From Mesostigma viride (Eukaryota; Streptophyta; Mesostigmatophyceae; Mesostigmatales; Mesostigmataceae), in the NCBI GenBank assembly GCA_009746045.1, contig RPFO01000702.1:1-64000 (forward strand): 64,000 nt of DNA, in the 5' to 3' direction. The translations under genes and the position numbers were made by a program. Of the stretch, positions 31,644 through 40,147 are shown piece after piece; positions within the stretch are counted from its first letter, which is position 1, and every line of letters starts with the position of its first letter. The notes beneath the pieces were generated by a model. It saw only the letters and a program-made list of their open reading frames with translations. It was not told the DNA's origin and ran no database searches.

Positions 31644-33296
31644 TTAGAGAAGGAACTCCTTCTTAGCAAATAAAAGTTCTGAGTATACCCCTTGGAGTTT
31701 GCATGTATCAATAAATTTTTTGACAGATTCCATTTGTGGTGTAGCACCACCTTGATAATCAAGAGCCATTAAATGATTGAGCCAAGGTTCTAGACCCATA
31801 GCATAAATATAAACCTCTCTAGAACCAGAAATTTTTAGCAAACTTAATGCCTTTATATAATCTGAACATGATAACCTTCTTGTTTGATCTTGAGCATTAG
31901 AAATAGGTATTGTAATAAGCCCACCATATTGAAAAGTAAGTGGGCCACCTACATGTTCCATACCTATAAATAGATATTCAAAGCTTCCTAAAATTTTAAA
32001 GGTACACTTGTATATTTCTGGTTCAATATTTCGAGAATCTGCTAGAAAAAGTATTTTTTTTCCCTTTGCGATAACCCCATAACCTAGCTTAGAATGAACC
32101 TCTAAATCGCAATGCTCTCCTAAGAAAGGTATACCTATAATCTCACAATCTTCAAATACTATAGATTCAAACTCCTCCAAGGATAAGCAGTTAAAAAAAC
32201 CTGTCTTTTTAAGCAATAATTTTATTGAAGGATCAGAGATTATACCTTGCCGATCTTTAGGAATAACAAAATTTCTAACTTTATGTCTAATTTGTAAAAC
32301 TGTTTCGAAAACTATATGATCTTCATGAGCATGGGTAAAAAGAACAAAATCTATAGAGTCTGGTAAATCAAAAAAAGTATAACGATCTAATCCTGATGAA
32401 TACTGATAACTAATTAAAGGATCTATTAATATGGAAACCTTTGCTGTTTCGATTAACACGCAAGCATGCCCAAAATACCTGATACGTACTTTTTCACCAC
32501 TATATTTACGATTACTAGGAAAAGAAGTTGGATATTCATCAAAAAACTGCCCTAATAAGTATTCTAAATTTTTATCTTCCTGAAAAAGCTCAGATATGGT
32601 ATCTATACAAATAGGATTTATTCTAGAAACAATTAATTTATCAATAAAACTATCATTAAAAGGTTTATGTATCTCTATTTTATTTTTACTGCTAATGTAG
32701 GGTGTACTTAAAGCGAAGGGCCTAAAATCTTGATTAATTATACTTAAAAAAATTGACTGGGCATCTGAATTATAATATCTATTGTAAAGTAATTGCTCTA
32801 TAATTCGATAACGTGGTAAATTATTAACATCATAAAACAATTCTACTGTTCCTTTAAGTTTTTCTGGAATTTTTTGATAAAGATGCTCTAAAGACTCCCC
32901 TCTTGCTTCTTGTAGTATTAAGTCATTTAAAATTTTAAGTGCATCTGCTAATTCGATGAGCTCTATAGCTTCCTTTTTTATTTTTGTGTAAACTTCTTCA
33001 ATTGAGTTCTTTTCCTCAGGATTAACGTTAATGAATGGAGCGCCTATCAAACTTGGATCAGTAGAAGCCTCAAAATGCAAGACAGGATCTTCAAGGTAAG
33101 ATTCTAATATTTTTAAATACCGGTTTTTTATATTCAGAGCACATGTCGCTGGCGGTATTAGCTGCGGCCACGCGGGCCAATTAAAGACAGAAGGCTCAAA
33201 TTTTATATTGGATTTTAAATAGTATTTTTTCATAAATTTACTTATCAAATTATGATAGATAATAGCATAATGATAATATGTTTCTATTTTTGACAC
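31644..33296 (-). CDS. CmlA-like diiron oxygenase (metallo-beta-lactamase fold), probable NRPS beta-hydroxylase
   Basis: 550 residues: a long N-terminal domain followed by a metallo-beta-lactamase fold from about 265 on (VRIRYFGHACVLIET, then IDPLI). The metal motif is H322-A-H324-E-D326-H327, followed by E394-H395 and D420. The spacing of His, Glu and Asp agrees with what I recall for CmlA, the diiron enzyme that beta-hydroxylates a carrier-bound amino acid in chloramphenicol synthesis. The two-domain build and length (about 530-550) also fit CmlA better than ordinary MBL hydrolases, which are shorter. Beside an NRPS operon with Asp and Asn modules, beta-hydroxylation of a tethered residue is the likely role. 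Start is GTG at 33296; Met22 is an alternative. A plain hydrolase is the main other possibility. Confidence 0.8.
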   Translation of the reverse strand: MSKIETYYHYAIIYHNLISKFMKKYYLKSNIKFEPSVFNWPAWPQLIPPATCALNIKNRYLKILESYLEDPVLHFEASTDPSLIGAPFINVNPEEKNSIEEVYTKIKKEAIELIELADALKILNDLILQEARGESLEHLYQKIPEKLKGTVELFYDVNNLPRYRIIEQLLYNRYYNSDAQSIFLSIINQDFRPFALSTPYISSKNKIEIHKPFNDSFIDKLIVSRINPICIDTISELFQEDKNLEYLLGQFFDEYPTSFPSNRKYSGEKVRIRYFGHACVLIETAKVSILIDPLISYQYSSGLDRYTFFDLPDSIDFVLFTHAHEDHIVFETVLQIRHKVRNFVIPKDRQGIISDPSIKLLLKKTGFFNCLSLEEFESIVFEDCEIIGIPFLGEHCDLEVHSKLGYGVIAKGKKILFLADSRNIEPEIYKCTFKILGSFEYLFIGMEHVGGPLTFQYGGLITIPISNAQDQTRRLSCSDYIKALSLLKISGSREVYIYAMGLEPWLNHLMALDYQGGATPQMESVKKFIDTCKLQGVYSELLFAKKEFLL

Positions 33297-33993
33297 AACA
33301 ATAAATTTTATTATTTTGTTTTAGATATAGAAATGCCTGAAAAGCTAGAAGATCTAGTCTAGAATTACTCAGGGCAAATTTCAATTTTACAAGAAATATA
33401 ATATATCTTTCCATAAAAACAATCCGAATTAATGACTCCAGGTATTTGCCATAAATGCGATTTAAGAGTAATAAAGAATAAGTTGCATATAAATTATAAG
33501 TTATAAATTCCTGTTGTCATTTTTCAAAATTGAGTTCAGCATAGTGTAATAAAAATCGTATAAATTCGTTTTAAAATTACCAAAGTGAAGTACAATTTTA
33601 TCATAGACAAGTTCAATATATTATGATCTCGTTCAATATATATAAAAAGTCAGATAAATATGAATGGCATTTCTAGAATTAGCGAAGAAACATGGATTAT
33701 AAGGGAAAAAGATGCAGAAATTATAGCTCTTCTTACTCAAAACAAAATTTATTCCGGAAAATAGTTCAGATTCCTTTACGCTTATTTTCCTGAATATTTT
33801 TCACTCAAATTTATCTTGAGTTTATTTGTTATATTTTAAAATTCTAGTTTTTAACGTTGGACTTGATAGAATCATAGCAAGTCGGCTTTCAACCATAGTA
33901 TATGGTTGTCAGCAAGATTTACTATATTAATTGCAGATAGTAATTAGTAAACCCATAGAAAATAATATATTTTACACTGTCCAATTTTTTAAG
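33297..33993. other. Intergenic region, 0.7 kb
   Basis: No convincing gene. A 34-codon plus-strand reading frame starts at 33660 but has no recognisable relatives. A perfect inverted repeat with 8-bp arms (CAACCATA-GTA-TATGGTTG) lies at 33890-33908. Its left half belongs to a 13-mer also found at 38312-38324. The region separates the diaminopropionate operon from the CmlA-like gene and may hold the latter's promoter. Confidence 0.4.
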
Positions 33994-35043
33994 TCATGTA
34001 ATGAAAAAAGAAACAAGTCCTTCTGGTAATTTAGGATAAAACAGAGTAGAATGAGGAGGAGAAATAAAATACTTAATATCATCTTTTAGTACATACGCAG
34101 GAATAAAAACAGCCACTTCTTTAGAGGTATTTATTAACTTATCCTTGCTTGACTTATAATCCATGTTATAGAAATTCAATTTTCTATTGAAATAATTTAT
34201 CTCATTATTAAGTAACTCAAGAACTTGTAGTCTTAGGAAAAACATTTCCGATCCTTCTACTACATATATAGTATCATCAATTTTTATATATATCTTATCA
34301 GATATATTAATTGTTTCCATACAATTAAGCTTCTTTATACTAAAGTTTTTATTTAAACTAGAAAGTAATCTAGTTTTTATTTCATCACTTGTATTAATAT
34401 ATTCTCTTAATATATTTGCAGATTTTATATTACTTTCAGGTACTAAAAATACCAAACCATATGCATTTATATCAATCTTACTAAGAGAAGCTATCCTATG
34501 ATGTCCATCTGCAATCAAAAACTTAAGTATCTTATTATACAACTTTTGATATTCTAAAGTATCTTCTAATTCCCATAAATCGTATTTATATTCTTGAGCT
34601 GTGATTGAAAAAAACTTTTCCTGTTTTGAGATTATATTATTTAGAGCTAAATTTATTTGTTCCATATCCTTATGAACCAGGATTATAGGACTAGTTTGTA
34701 ATTTATGTTTTTTAAAATATTGTATATACTGATCCCTTTTATAGTCAACACACCTCTCATGTTCAAAAATTATTTTTCCTATATTACTTACTTTAATTAG
34801 GGCAAGTAACCCTGTAGTAGAAATTCCTGGAGCATTAATATTGCAACAATAAAACCCTTTTCTTTTCTGTTGTACCAAATAATTCTTCTGCACCATACTA
34901 AGGATATGTTTTATTCCACAATCACGTTTAAAATTGTTTTTTACAATATCCTGTTTAAGGTGTAAGAAATTATTTTTAATTTCATATTCATAGGGGGATT
35001 TTGCACCTGGTACAATTGCCCTAAATGGATAGATATTATACAT
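33994..35043 (-). CDS. DUF1015 family protein, candidate free-serine kinase
   Basis: 349 residues. The N-terminus (FRAIVPGAK), a central LLALIKV...HERCVDYK segment and the signature ADGHHR (D179-R183) identify the DUF1015 family, which often sits near serine-synthesis genes and resembles ParB/SbnI-type serine kinases. In staphyloferrin B synthesis the ParB-like SbnI phosphorylates free serine, and SbnA uses the phosphoserine. Here the gene follows sbnA- and sbnB-like genes with a 2-base gap, so I infer that it supplies O-phosphoserine. The family assignment is fairly firm, the reaction is inference. No signal peptide or membrane segment. Confidence 0.75.
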   Translation of the reverse strand: MYNIYPFRAIVPGAKSPYEYEIKNNFLHLKQDIVKNNFKRDCGIKHILSMVQKNYLVQQKRKGFYCCNINAPGISTTGLLALIKVSNIGKIIFEHERCVDYKRDQYIQYFKKHKLQTSPIILVHKDMEQINLALNNIISKQEKFFSITAQEYKYDLWELEDTLEYQKLYNKILKFLIADGHHRIASLSKIDINAYGLVFLVPESNIKSANILREYINTSDEIKTRLLSSLNKNFSIKKLNCMETINISDKIYIKIDDTIYVVEGSEMFFLRLQVLELLNNEINYFNRKLNFYNMDYKSSKDKLINTSKEVAVFIPAYVLKDDIKYFISPPHSTLFYPKLPEGLVSFFIT

Positions 35044-35045
35044 TT

Positions 35046-36047
35046 TTATTGGAAAAAATTATTGATTTCTATATTAAGGTTTTGTCTTTTGGCTTCTTCA
35101 TATAAATAATTTGCAACCATCAGATCCAGTATCCCCATACCCATAGGAGAAAAAATTATTGTTTTTTTAGGATCAAAATTGTTATAACCGTTAATTAATT
35201 CATAGACGTTACAATTTATAAAGCTTTTATTCCCAGTTTTTTGATATGCAAGATGAGGAGATGTATTTGCATTCAGTACGTGATCTACATCATCTACAAT
35301 ATTATTTGAAGCTGTTAGTATTTCAGGAGCTAAATCCCTCAAAGAAATATGTAAAACAATGGTGTTGGATTTAAATAATGAGAAATCTCTTATATAAGGT
35401 ACCTGACTTGTTGTAGATAGGAATATCATTTCTGAGTTTATGATTAATGTATTTAAATCATCTTGTATGTCAATTTTTATGTTACTATTTAAATTTTGAA
35501 TTTCCTCTTTAAATTTAACAGCCGCTTTATTGTTACTGTCATATAAAATTATTTGTTCAATTTCCCATCTTTCATTGATTATGGATTCTACAAAATGTCC
35601 AGAAATATTACCTGTTCCTATTATACCAATAACCTTTTTAGAATGTTTAACATCAGACAAATACTCTCCTACTATAATTGCTGAGTAAACTGTTCTAAGA
35701 GCACTTATAATACTTCCTTCAATACATGCTATAGGATAGCCTGTATCATAATCATTAAGAATAATTACAGCTGATGCTCTTTTCAGATTGTTTGATAAGT
35801 TATCAGGATTGCTTGAAATCCATTTAATTCCAGCAATTCTTGGATTTTGGCTAATTAACGCAGGTAATGCAATAATGCGAGATTTTGGTTTATCTGGAAA
35901 TGTTAAAAAATAGCTTGACGGATTCTTAGCTATTCCTTCCCCCTGTTTTATATATGCTAATTTTACCATCTCGTATATGCTATGAGATTGTGACTTTATT
36001 ATTTTTTTTATTGCCGCTGATGTTATTATAGAGAACTTACCTGTCAT
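35046..36047 (-). CDS. sbnB: SbnB-like 2,3-diaminopropionate dehydrogenase
   Basis: 333 residues of the ornithine cyclodeaminase/mu-crystallin family, with a Rossmann motif GIIGTGNISG (141-150) and the preceding EGSIISALRT segment typical of this family. In the SbnA/SbnB pathway this enzyme oxidatively splits N-(1-amino-1-carboxyethyl)glutamate with NAD into L-2,3-diaminopropionate and 2-oxoglutarate. The assignment to SbnB rather than ornithine cyclodeaminase rests on the adjacent SbnA-like gene, which overlaps its start by 11 bases. Length is normal for the family. Cytosolic. Confidence 0.88.
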   Translation of the reverse strand: MTGKFSIITSAAIKKIIKSQSHSIYEMVKLAYIKQGEGIAKNPSSYFLTFPDKPKSRIIALPALISQNPRIAGIKWISSNPDNLSNNLKRASAVIILNDYDTGYPIACIEGSIISALRTVYSAIIVGEYLSDVKHSKKVIGIIGTGNISGHFVESIINERWEIEQIILYDSNNKAAVKFKEEIQNLNSNIKIDIQDDLNTLIINSEMIFLSTTSQVPYIRDFSLFKSNTIVLHISLRDLAPEILTASNNIVDDVDHVLNANTSPHLAYQKTGNKSFINCNVYELINGYNNFDPKKTIIFSPMGMGILDLMVANYLYEEAKRQNLNIEINNFFQ

Positions 36048-37014
36048 AAAACGCTTCTTTTCTTATATTAATTCCAAATTTATCTTCTACCCAAGCCGGA
36101 TTATATAATGTGTCTATATATTTTTCTCCAAAATCAGGTGATATTACCACAACTGATACATTTTTATTTTTTAGAGATTTAAAGTAATCCTTTGCTGCAT
36201 GTATTACCGTACCTGATGATCCCCCAAGAAACATCCCATATTTTTTAAGTAAGTAATTACACATTATTACTGTTTTTGTTTCAGGTACCATTATCACATC
36301 ATGCACATTGTATAAAGATGCTATTTCAGGTTTCCTACTTGTTCCAATACCAGGGATATATCTAGGACCAGGAGGAAAACCAAATGTTACTGATCCCTGA
36401 TTATCAACTGCTATAATTTTTGTCTGTGGTGAATATTTTGCAAAAAATTTAGCACACCCTACTAAAGTACCTGTAGTTCCTGCACCTATAAAAAGATAAT
36501 CGAGTTTAGGTATAAACTCATTTATTTCTTTAGCTGTAGTTTTATAGTGAGCTTTAATATTATACTCTGATGCATACTGGTTAGTCCAAATCAGTTTTGG
36601 ATTTTCACTAATCATTTTATGTATCAATTTTATTCTGCTTGCTAGAAATCCTCCAGATTCATCTCTTGTTGTAACTTTAATTATCTCAGCTCCATATATT
36701 TTCATATATGATTCAGCAAAAGGAAGAGTATTAGGATCAGTTATACAAATAAATTTATACCCCTTAGATTTACATACAATACTTAATGCTATACCTAGAT
36801 TACCAGATGAGGATTCTATGATAGTATTTTTACCTGGAGTAATTCCAAATTCTTTTTCAAGGCCACTAATTAGATATTTTGCAGTTTTAAGTTTTATAGA
36901 ACCTGCTACATTTAATCCTTCGTATTTAATAAAAGCTCTTTTAACTCCAATAAACTCTGAAAACTCATGAAACAATCTTGCGATTCCTATCTGAGAATAA
37001 GTATTAACAAACAT
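36037..37014 (-). CDS. sbnA: SbnA-like PLP synthase for 2,3-diaminopropionate
   Basis: 325 residues of the cysteine synthase/cystathionine beta-synthase fold. The PLP lysine is K41 in AGSIKLKTA, the phosphate/substrate loop is SSSGNLG, and a second glycine loop is FLGGSSGT. The sequence follows SbnA (GFPPGPRYIPGIG and NQYASEYN resemble that family) rather than classical CysK. SbnA joins O-phosphoserine and glutamate to N-(1-amino-1-carboxyethyl)glutamate, the precursor of L-2,3-diaminopropionate. It overlaps the transporter gene upstream and the sbnB-like gene downstream by 11 bases each, so all are one transcript. Its product would be a non-proteinogenic building block for the NRPS. Confidence 0.9.
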   Translation of the reverse strand: MFVNTYSQIGIARLFHEFSEFIGVKRAFIKYEGLNVAGSIKLKTAKYLISGLEKEFGITPGKNTIIESSSGNLGIALSIVCKSKGYKFICITDPNTLPFAESYMKIYGAEIIKVTTRDESGGFLASRIKLIHKMISENPKLIWTNQYASEYNIKAHYKTTAKEINEFIPKLDYLFIGAGTTGTLVGCAKFFAKYSPQTKIIAVDNQGSVTFGFPPGPRYIPGIGTSRKPEIASLYNVHDVIMVPETKTVIMCNYLLKKYGMFLGGSSGTVIHAAKDYFKSLKNKNVSVVVISPDFGEKYIDTLYNPAWVEDKFGINIRKEAFYDR

Positions 37015-38242
37015 TATTATCTTCTAATTTAGATGAACTATAATATGATAACCTCAAAACTTTAGCAAGTTTTGAAAAGACAACAGCAAGTGCACTGTTG
37101 CCAATTACGTTAGCGCTTGTTTCTGTAGCATCAAATAGTATGTATATAGCTACTATTAAAGCAGACATTTCGTTTGTAAAACCTAGGTACTTCTCTAATA
37201 ATGGCAGCATCAGCAACACCCCACATCCAGGCGCTCCAGCTGCTGCAAACTGCATTAAAGCAAAATTAAAGGCAAATATTAAATAAATTGTAAAAGTAGG
37301 TAACTCATAGCCGTAACTTAAAAGTATAATTAATGCCATCATTGGAATATTAATAGCAAGTCCTATCATATGAATATTTGTAGCTAGCGGTATTACTAGA
37401 CGAACCATGTCTGGATTTTTTATATTTTTCTCTGTAGACATTATTGTAATTGGCATGGTAACCAAGCTGGACATTGTATAAAAACCTGTAAGAGCCGCAG
37501 GTATTATGTTTTTTATATAAGAAACCCATAACCTTAGATTAAAATTTGCTATGACTGCAAATAAAAACGACAAATAAAATATGTAAGTACCACTTATAAG
37601 TACTATAAGCGGTAATAATTTCTCAATAGTCTTAGAAAGAAGCCCACTATGCTGCATTTGAATAAAAAAACCTAGTATAAAAAAAGGAAATAACCTAACA
37701 AAGGCACTGCTTAAAAAATAGTCTACAAATTTCTTGGCTAAAACATTTAACTTATAATTACTATACTGCAGCGGTATATAAAATTCACATATACCAACTA
37801 TAAATCCTGCTATTAAAGCATAATTACTATCCAGAGATATCATATTAAATGATATGTTCCATATAGGACTAAGTTCTTTGCCATGTGTTAAAATTACCGG
37901 TTGAACATTCATATTAGATTCTGCAAGCAACACTACTCCATATGCCACCATAGTTGCTGTATAGTTTGAAATATAAATTGCTACAAACAATAATAAAAGA
38001 AATATACCTATAGATTTTTTATGTTTGATTGTAGAAACACTAACGTATGCACAACAAAAAACTACTAAGGGAAGTACTAATAATAACACTTCCTTTAGAA
38101 TAAAACTTATAGAATACAAAACCCGCTTTATATCTTCTGGAATGCACTCACCAAAAGCTATCGTTAGTACTAGAACTATTATTACTTGAACAGGAATGTT
38201 CCTTTTAAAAGAGTATACAAGTTTTATTATTTTGTTATACAT
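37004..38242 (-). CDS. Dicarboxylate/amino acid:cation symporter (DAACS family)
   Basis: 412 residues with about eight hydrophobic segments and the re-entrant loop regions of the glutamate/aspartate/serine symporter family. Recognisable parts are TMPITIMST, a helix with FAAAGAPGCGVLLMLPL, and the C-terminal FDATETSANVIGNSAL segment, which corresponds to the substrate/cation site (D...N) of SLC1-type transporters. It is an inner-membrane importer. As first gene of the diaminopropionate operon it probably imports serine, glutamate or aspartate from the host cytosol as precursor; export of the product is less likely for this family. Its end overlaps the next gene by 11 bases. Confidence 0.85.
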   Translation of the reverse strand: MYNKIIKLVYSFKRNIPVQVIIVLVLTIAFGECIPEDIKRVLYSISFILKEVLLLVLPLVVFCCAYVSVSTIKHKKSIGIFLLLLFVAIYISNYTATMVAYGVVLLAESNMNVQPVILTHGKELSPIWNISFNMISLDSNYALIAGFIVGICEFYIPLQYSNYKLNVLAKKFVDYFLSSAFVRLFPFFILGFFIQMQHSGLLSKTIEKLLPLIVLISGTYIFYLSFLFAVIANFNLRLWVSYIKNIIPAALTGFYTMSSLVTMPITIMSTEKNIKNPDMVRLVIPLATNIHMIGLAINIPMMALIILLSYGYELPTFTIYLIFAFNFALMQFAAAGAPGCGVLLMLPLLEKYLGFTNEMSALIVAIYILFDATETSANVIGNSALAVVFSKLAKVLRLSYYSSSKLEDNNVC

Positions 38243-38366
38243 ATAACACTAAGACATACTATTTATAGTAAAAACCCTATACTTGTCAATTTATTTAGCT
38301 TTTGGTTTTATCTTTCAACCATAGGGTACCAAAATTATGCTAGTACGCCTCGCGTGATTTGATTTC

Positions 38367-38810
38367 TTAAGATACTACACAGCAACCACAGCAACAATCT
38401 TCAACGTTACCAGACTCCTGCACCTGGTCATCTTTTATTAACTCTTGGTCATAGATTAATAAAGTTAAAGAAGACAAAGAATCATTATGCATACTTTCAA
38501 GTATATATGGACATTTTTCCTGTATAAGATTCTCAATCTTTTGTCCGCTATTATCTTTAGCTTTTAAATCTGCCCCTTGTGATATTAGAAATTCTGCTAT
38601 CTTAATTTGATTATAAAGTAATGCGTAATGAAGCAGTGTTTGACCTTTATCATTCCGATAGTCAATATGAACAACTCCTTTGGTAACTTGAGATTTGACA
38701 GCTTTAAATTGTGACCTATATATCAAATCAAATACATTTTCTACAACTGATATATAGTAAACCCTATTAAACTTAATATAGTCAAAATAATCTGGCCTAA
38801 ATTTACTCAT
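38367..38810 (-). CDS. Small ankyrin-repeat protein with C-terminal CaaX box
   Basis: 147 residues. Around residues 50-95 it carries ankyrin repeats (DYRNDKGQTLLHYALLYNQIKIAEFLISQGADLKAKDNSGQ is one repeat plus the start of the next). The end reads CCCGCCVVS. The final four residues (Cys-Val-Val-Ser) fit the eukaryotic CaaX prenylation signal, Ser at the end favouring farnesylation, and the cysteines before it resemble palmitoylation sites. This suggests an effector released into the host cell and anchored to a host membrane. No signal peptide, so a type IV or other leaderless route would be needed. It lies just downstream of the MbtH-like gene but is probably unrelated to peptide synthesis. 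Confidence 0.85.
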   Translation of the reverse strand: MSKFRPDYFDYIKFNRVYYISVVENVFDLIYRSQFKAVKSQVTKGVVHIDYRNDKGQTLLHYALLYNQIKIAEFLISQGADLKAKDNSGQKIENLIQEKCPYILESMHNDSLSSLTLLIYDQELIKDDQVQESGNVEDCCCGCCVVS

Positions 38811-38823
38811 TTCCTACTTACCA

Positions 38824-39042
38824 TCAGTTTAATACAGCTTTATCCATTTGTTCTCTAAGACTTTTAGGTCTCATATCAGTCCACACTTTTTTTACATAGT
38901 TTAAAACCTCTTGCTTAGTCCCTTTCGGACCAACCTGTTTCCAACCAAGCGGTATTTCTTTCCACGCAAAACATATGGAATATTGCTCCTCTTCATTAAT
39001 AAGGCATATATATTCTTCATTATCTTCTTCTGACATACTCAT
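38824..39042 (-). CDS. MbtH-like protein, NRPS A-domain chaperone
   Basis: 72 residues. The MbtH family pattern is clear: a short N-terminus, the NEEEQYSICFAWKEIPLGWK strand region, and the end VKKVWTDMRPKSLRE, which corresponds to the conserved 'W-T-D-x-R-P-x-S-L' motif. MbtH proteins bind the N-terminal part of A domains and are needed for folding or activity of many of them. This is independent evidence that the NRPS was functional. It has its own gap of 13 bases to the ankyrin gene downstream and follows the small gene at 39161-39343. Confidence 0.93.
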   Translation of the reverse strand: MSMSEEDNEEYICLINEEEQYSICFAWKEIPLGWKQVGPKGTKQEVLNYVKKVWTDMRPKSLREQMDKAVLN

Positions 39043-39160
39043 ATTACTTATTTGTTTCTTATATTAAATAATTAATTAAATGTACTTCACTGTTTATTGG
39101 TTCTTCAGATACTACTTACCAAGTGCCCTTCTCCTCTTCTAGAGGCAAAATCAATATCAG

Positions 39161-39343
39161 CTATTTTGTACTCTTTAAATCCACATTGGTCCCAAGTTCA
39201 GTACCACCCCTGGTTTGTATAAACTTGGTATTTATATAACCGCTCTCAATAAACTCTTTTATTTCTTCATAAGGTTTATCTCTATGTCTTATTACTACCT
39301 CATGCTTACCTTCACTTAGTCTTTTTACTAATTCATTTATCAT
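39161..39343 (-). CDS. Small hypothetical protein with RGGTELG motif (possibly frameshifted)
   Basis: 60 residues with a strong AGGAGG ribosome site 10 bases before the ATG at 39343, so translation is credible. I recognise only a loosely remembered small family with IRxRDK and TRGGTELG segments, of unknown function. After DLK the current frame stops. A neighbouring frame continues with EYKIADIDFASRRGEGHLV for about 25 codons to about 39109, which looks like natural protein and suggests a recent one-base frameshift. It may share a transcript with the MbtH-like gene. Confidence 0.6.
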   Translation of the reverse strand: MINELVKRLSEGKHEVVIRHRDKPYEEIKEFIESGYINTKFIQTRGGTELGTNVDLKSTK

Positions 39344-39483
39344 ACCTGCACTACCTCCTAATTACTTCTTGTTTGATTTTTCTTCATGCTAACAAATAAA
39401 ACGGGCTACTTTTGTTTAATTAGATAAATTTCTATTAATTCTTTCTTAGATTAGCTTATTTGTTATTTCAATATCAACCCACT

Positions 39484-39939
39484 CTAAAATTCCCCCCACT
39501 TATCTTTATCAAGATCTTTATAGTGTTCAGAGAAATGCTTTATTTTGTTCTTGACAATACCGGCAACATCAGAGGTATTCATATATTAAAAGATATGTCA
39601 ACCTTAGATACAGAAACAGCAATAAACTTTTTATCCAGACCAGACTCATCTTCCATCTTTAATATTCCAATAGGTCTGCATTTTATTATTCCACTTGGTA
39701 TAACCGGATAGTTAGATAAAACCAACACATTGACTGAATCTCCATCACAAAATAAAGCATTAAGCATAAATTCATAACTACATGAATAAACCATTGATAC
39801 CTGCATAAACCAACCAACAAATATAGCACCGGGTTCTTTATCTAAGTTTTTATTTAACAGGATTACCATTAATAGGGATTTCAATAATTATATTAAATTC
39901 ATCCGGTATTTTCTGTGATCGATTCTTATCTACCTGCAT
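39484..39939 (-). pseudogene. ppa: Inorganic pyrophosphatase pseudogene
   Basis: Three frames together read as family I inorganic pyrophosphatase of rickettsial type. The N-terminus (ATG 39939: IPDEFNIIIEIPINGNPVK) is followed by a frame change. The middle is EPGAIFVGWFMQVSMVYSCSYEF...DGDSVNVLVLSNYPVIPSG...MEDESGLDKKFIA. After another frame change comes the end IKHFSEHYKDLDKDKWGEF with an early stop at 39484. Active-site text is altered (DGDSVNVLV for the usual DGDPVDVLV). The protein is normally essential, so an intact copy should exist elsewhere or the function has been replaced. Confidence 0.88.
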
Positions 39940-40147
39940 ATGTTCGCTCTGCTTTTTTATATAGTTAATCTTTTATAATTATTAACTATAGATTATTCAC
40001 AAAGATAAAACTTTTTTCAAACAATATTTACTATACTAACCTTTACAAAAAGGCATAATGTAGTATTTATGTTACTTACAACTCTTGTCTCGAATCCACT
40101 TACTGTACTTGTCTGTATAGATAGGTGTATCTTATAAGTAGTATTAC

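Noticed and set aside
31562-31762. Minus-strand frame of 66 codons at the end of the CmlA-like gene
   Set aside because: It overlaps the C-terminus of the CmlA-like gene out of frame and looks like a shadow.
33660-33764. Short plus-strand frame of 34 codons starting MNGISRISEETW
   Set aside because: Too short, no clear ribosome site or relatives; left as part of the intergenic entry.
38300-38334. Inverted repeat TTTTGGT/ACCAAAA between the transporter and ankyrin genes, as a terminator
   Set aside because: Arms of only 7 bp with a long loop and no T-run on either strand.
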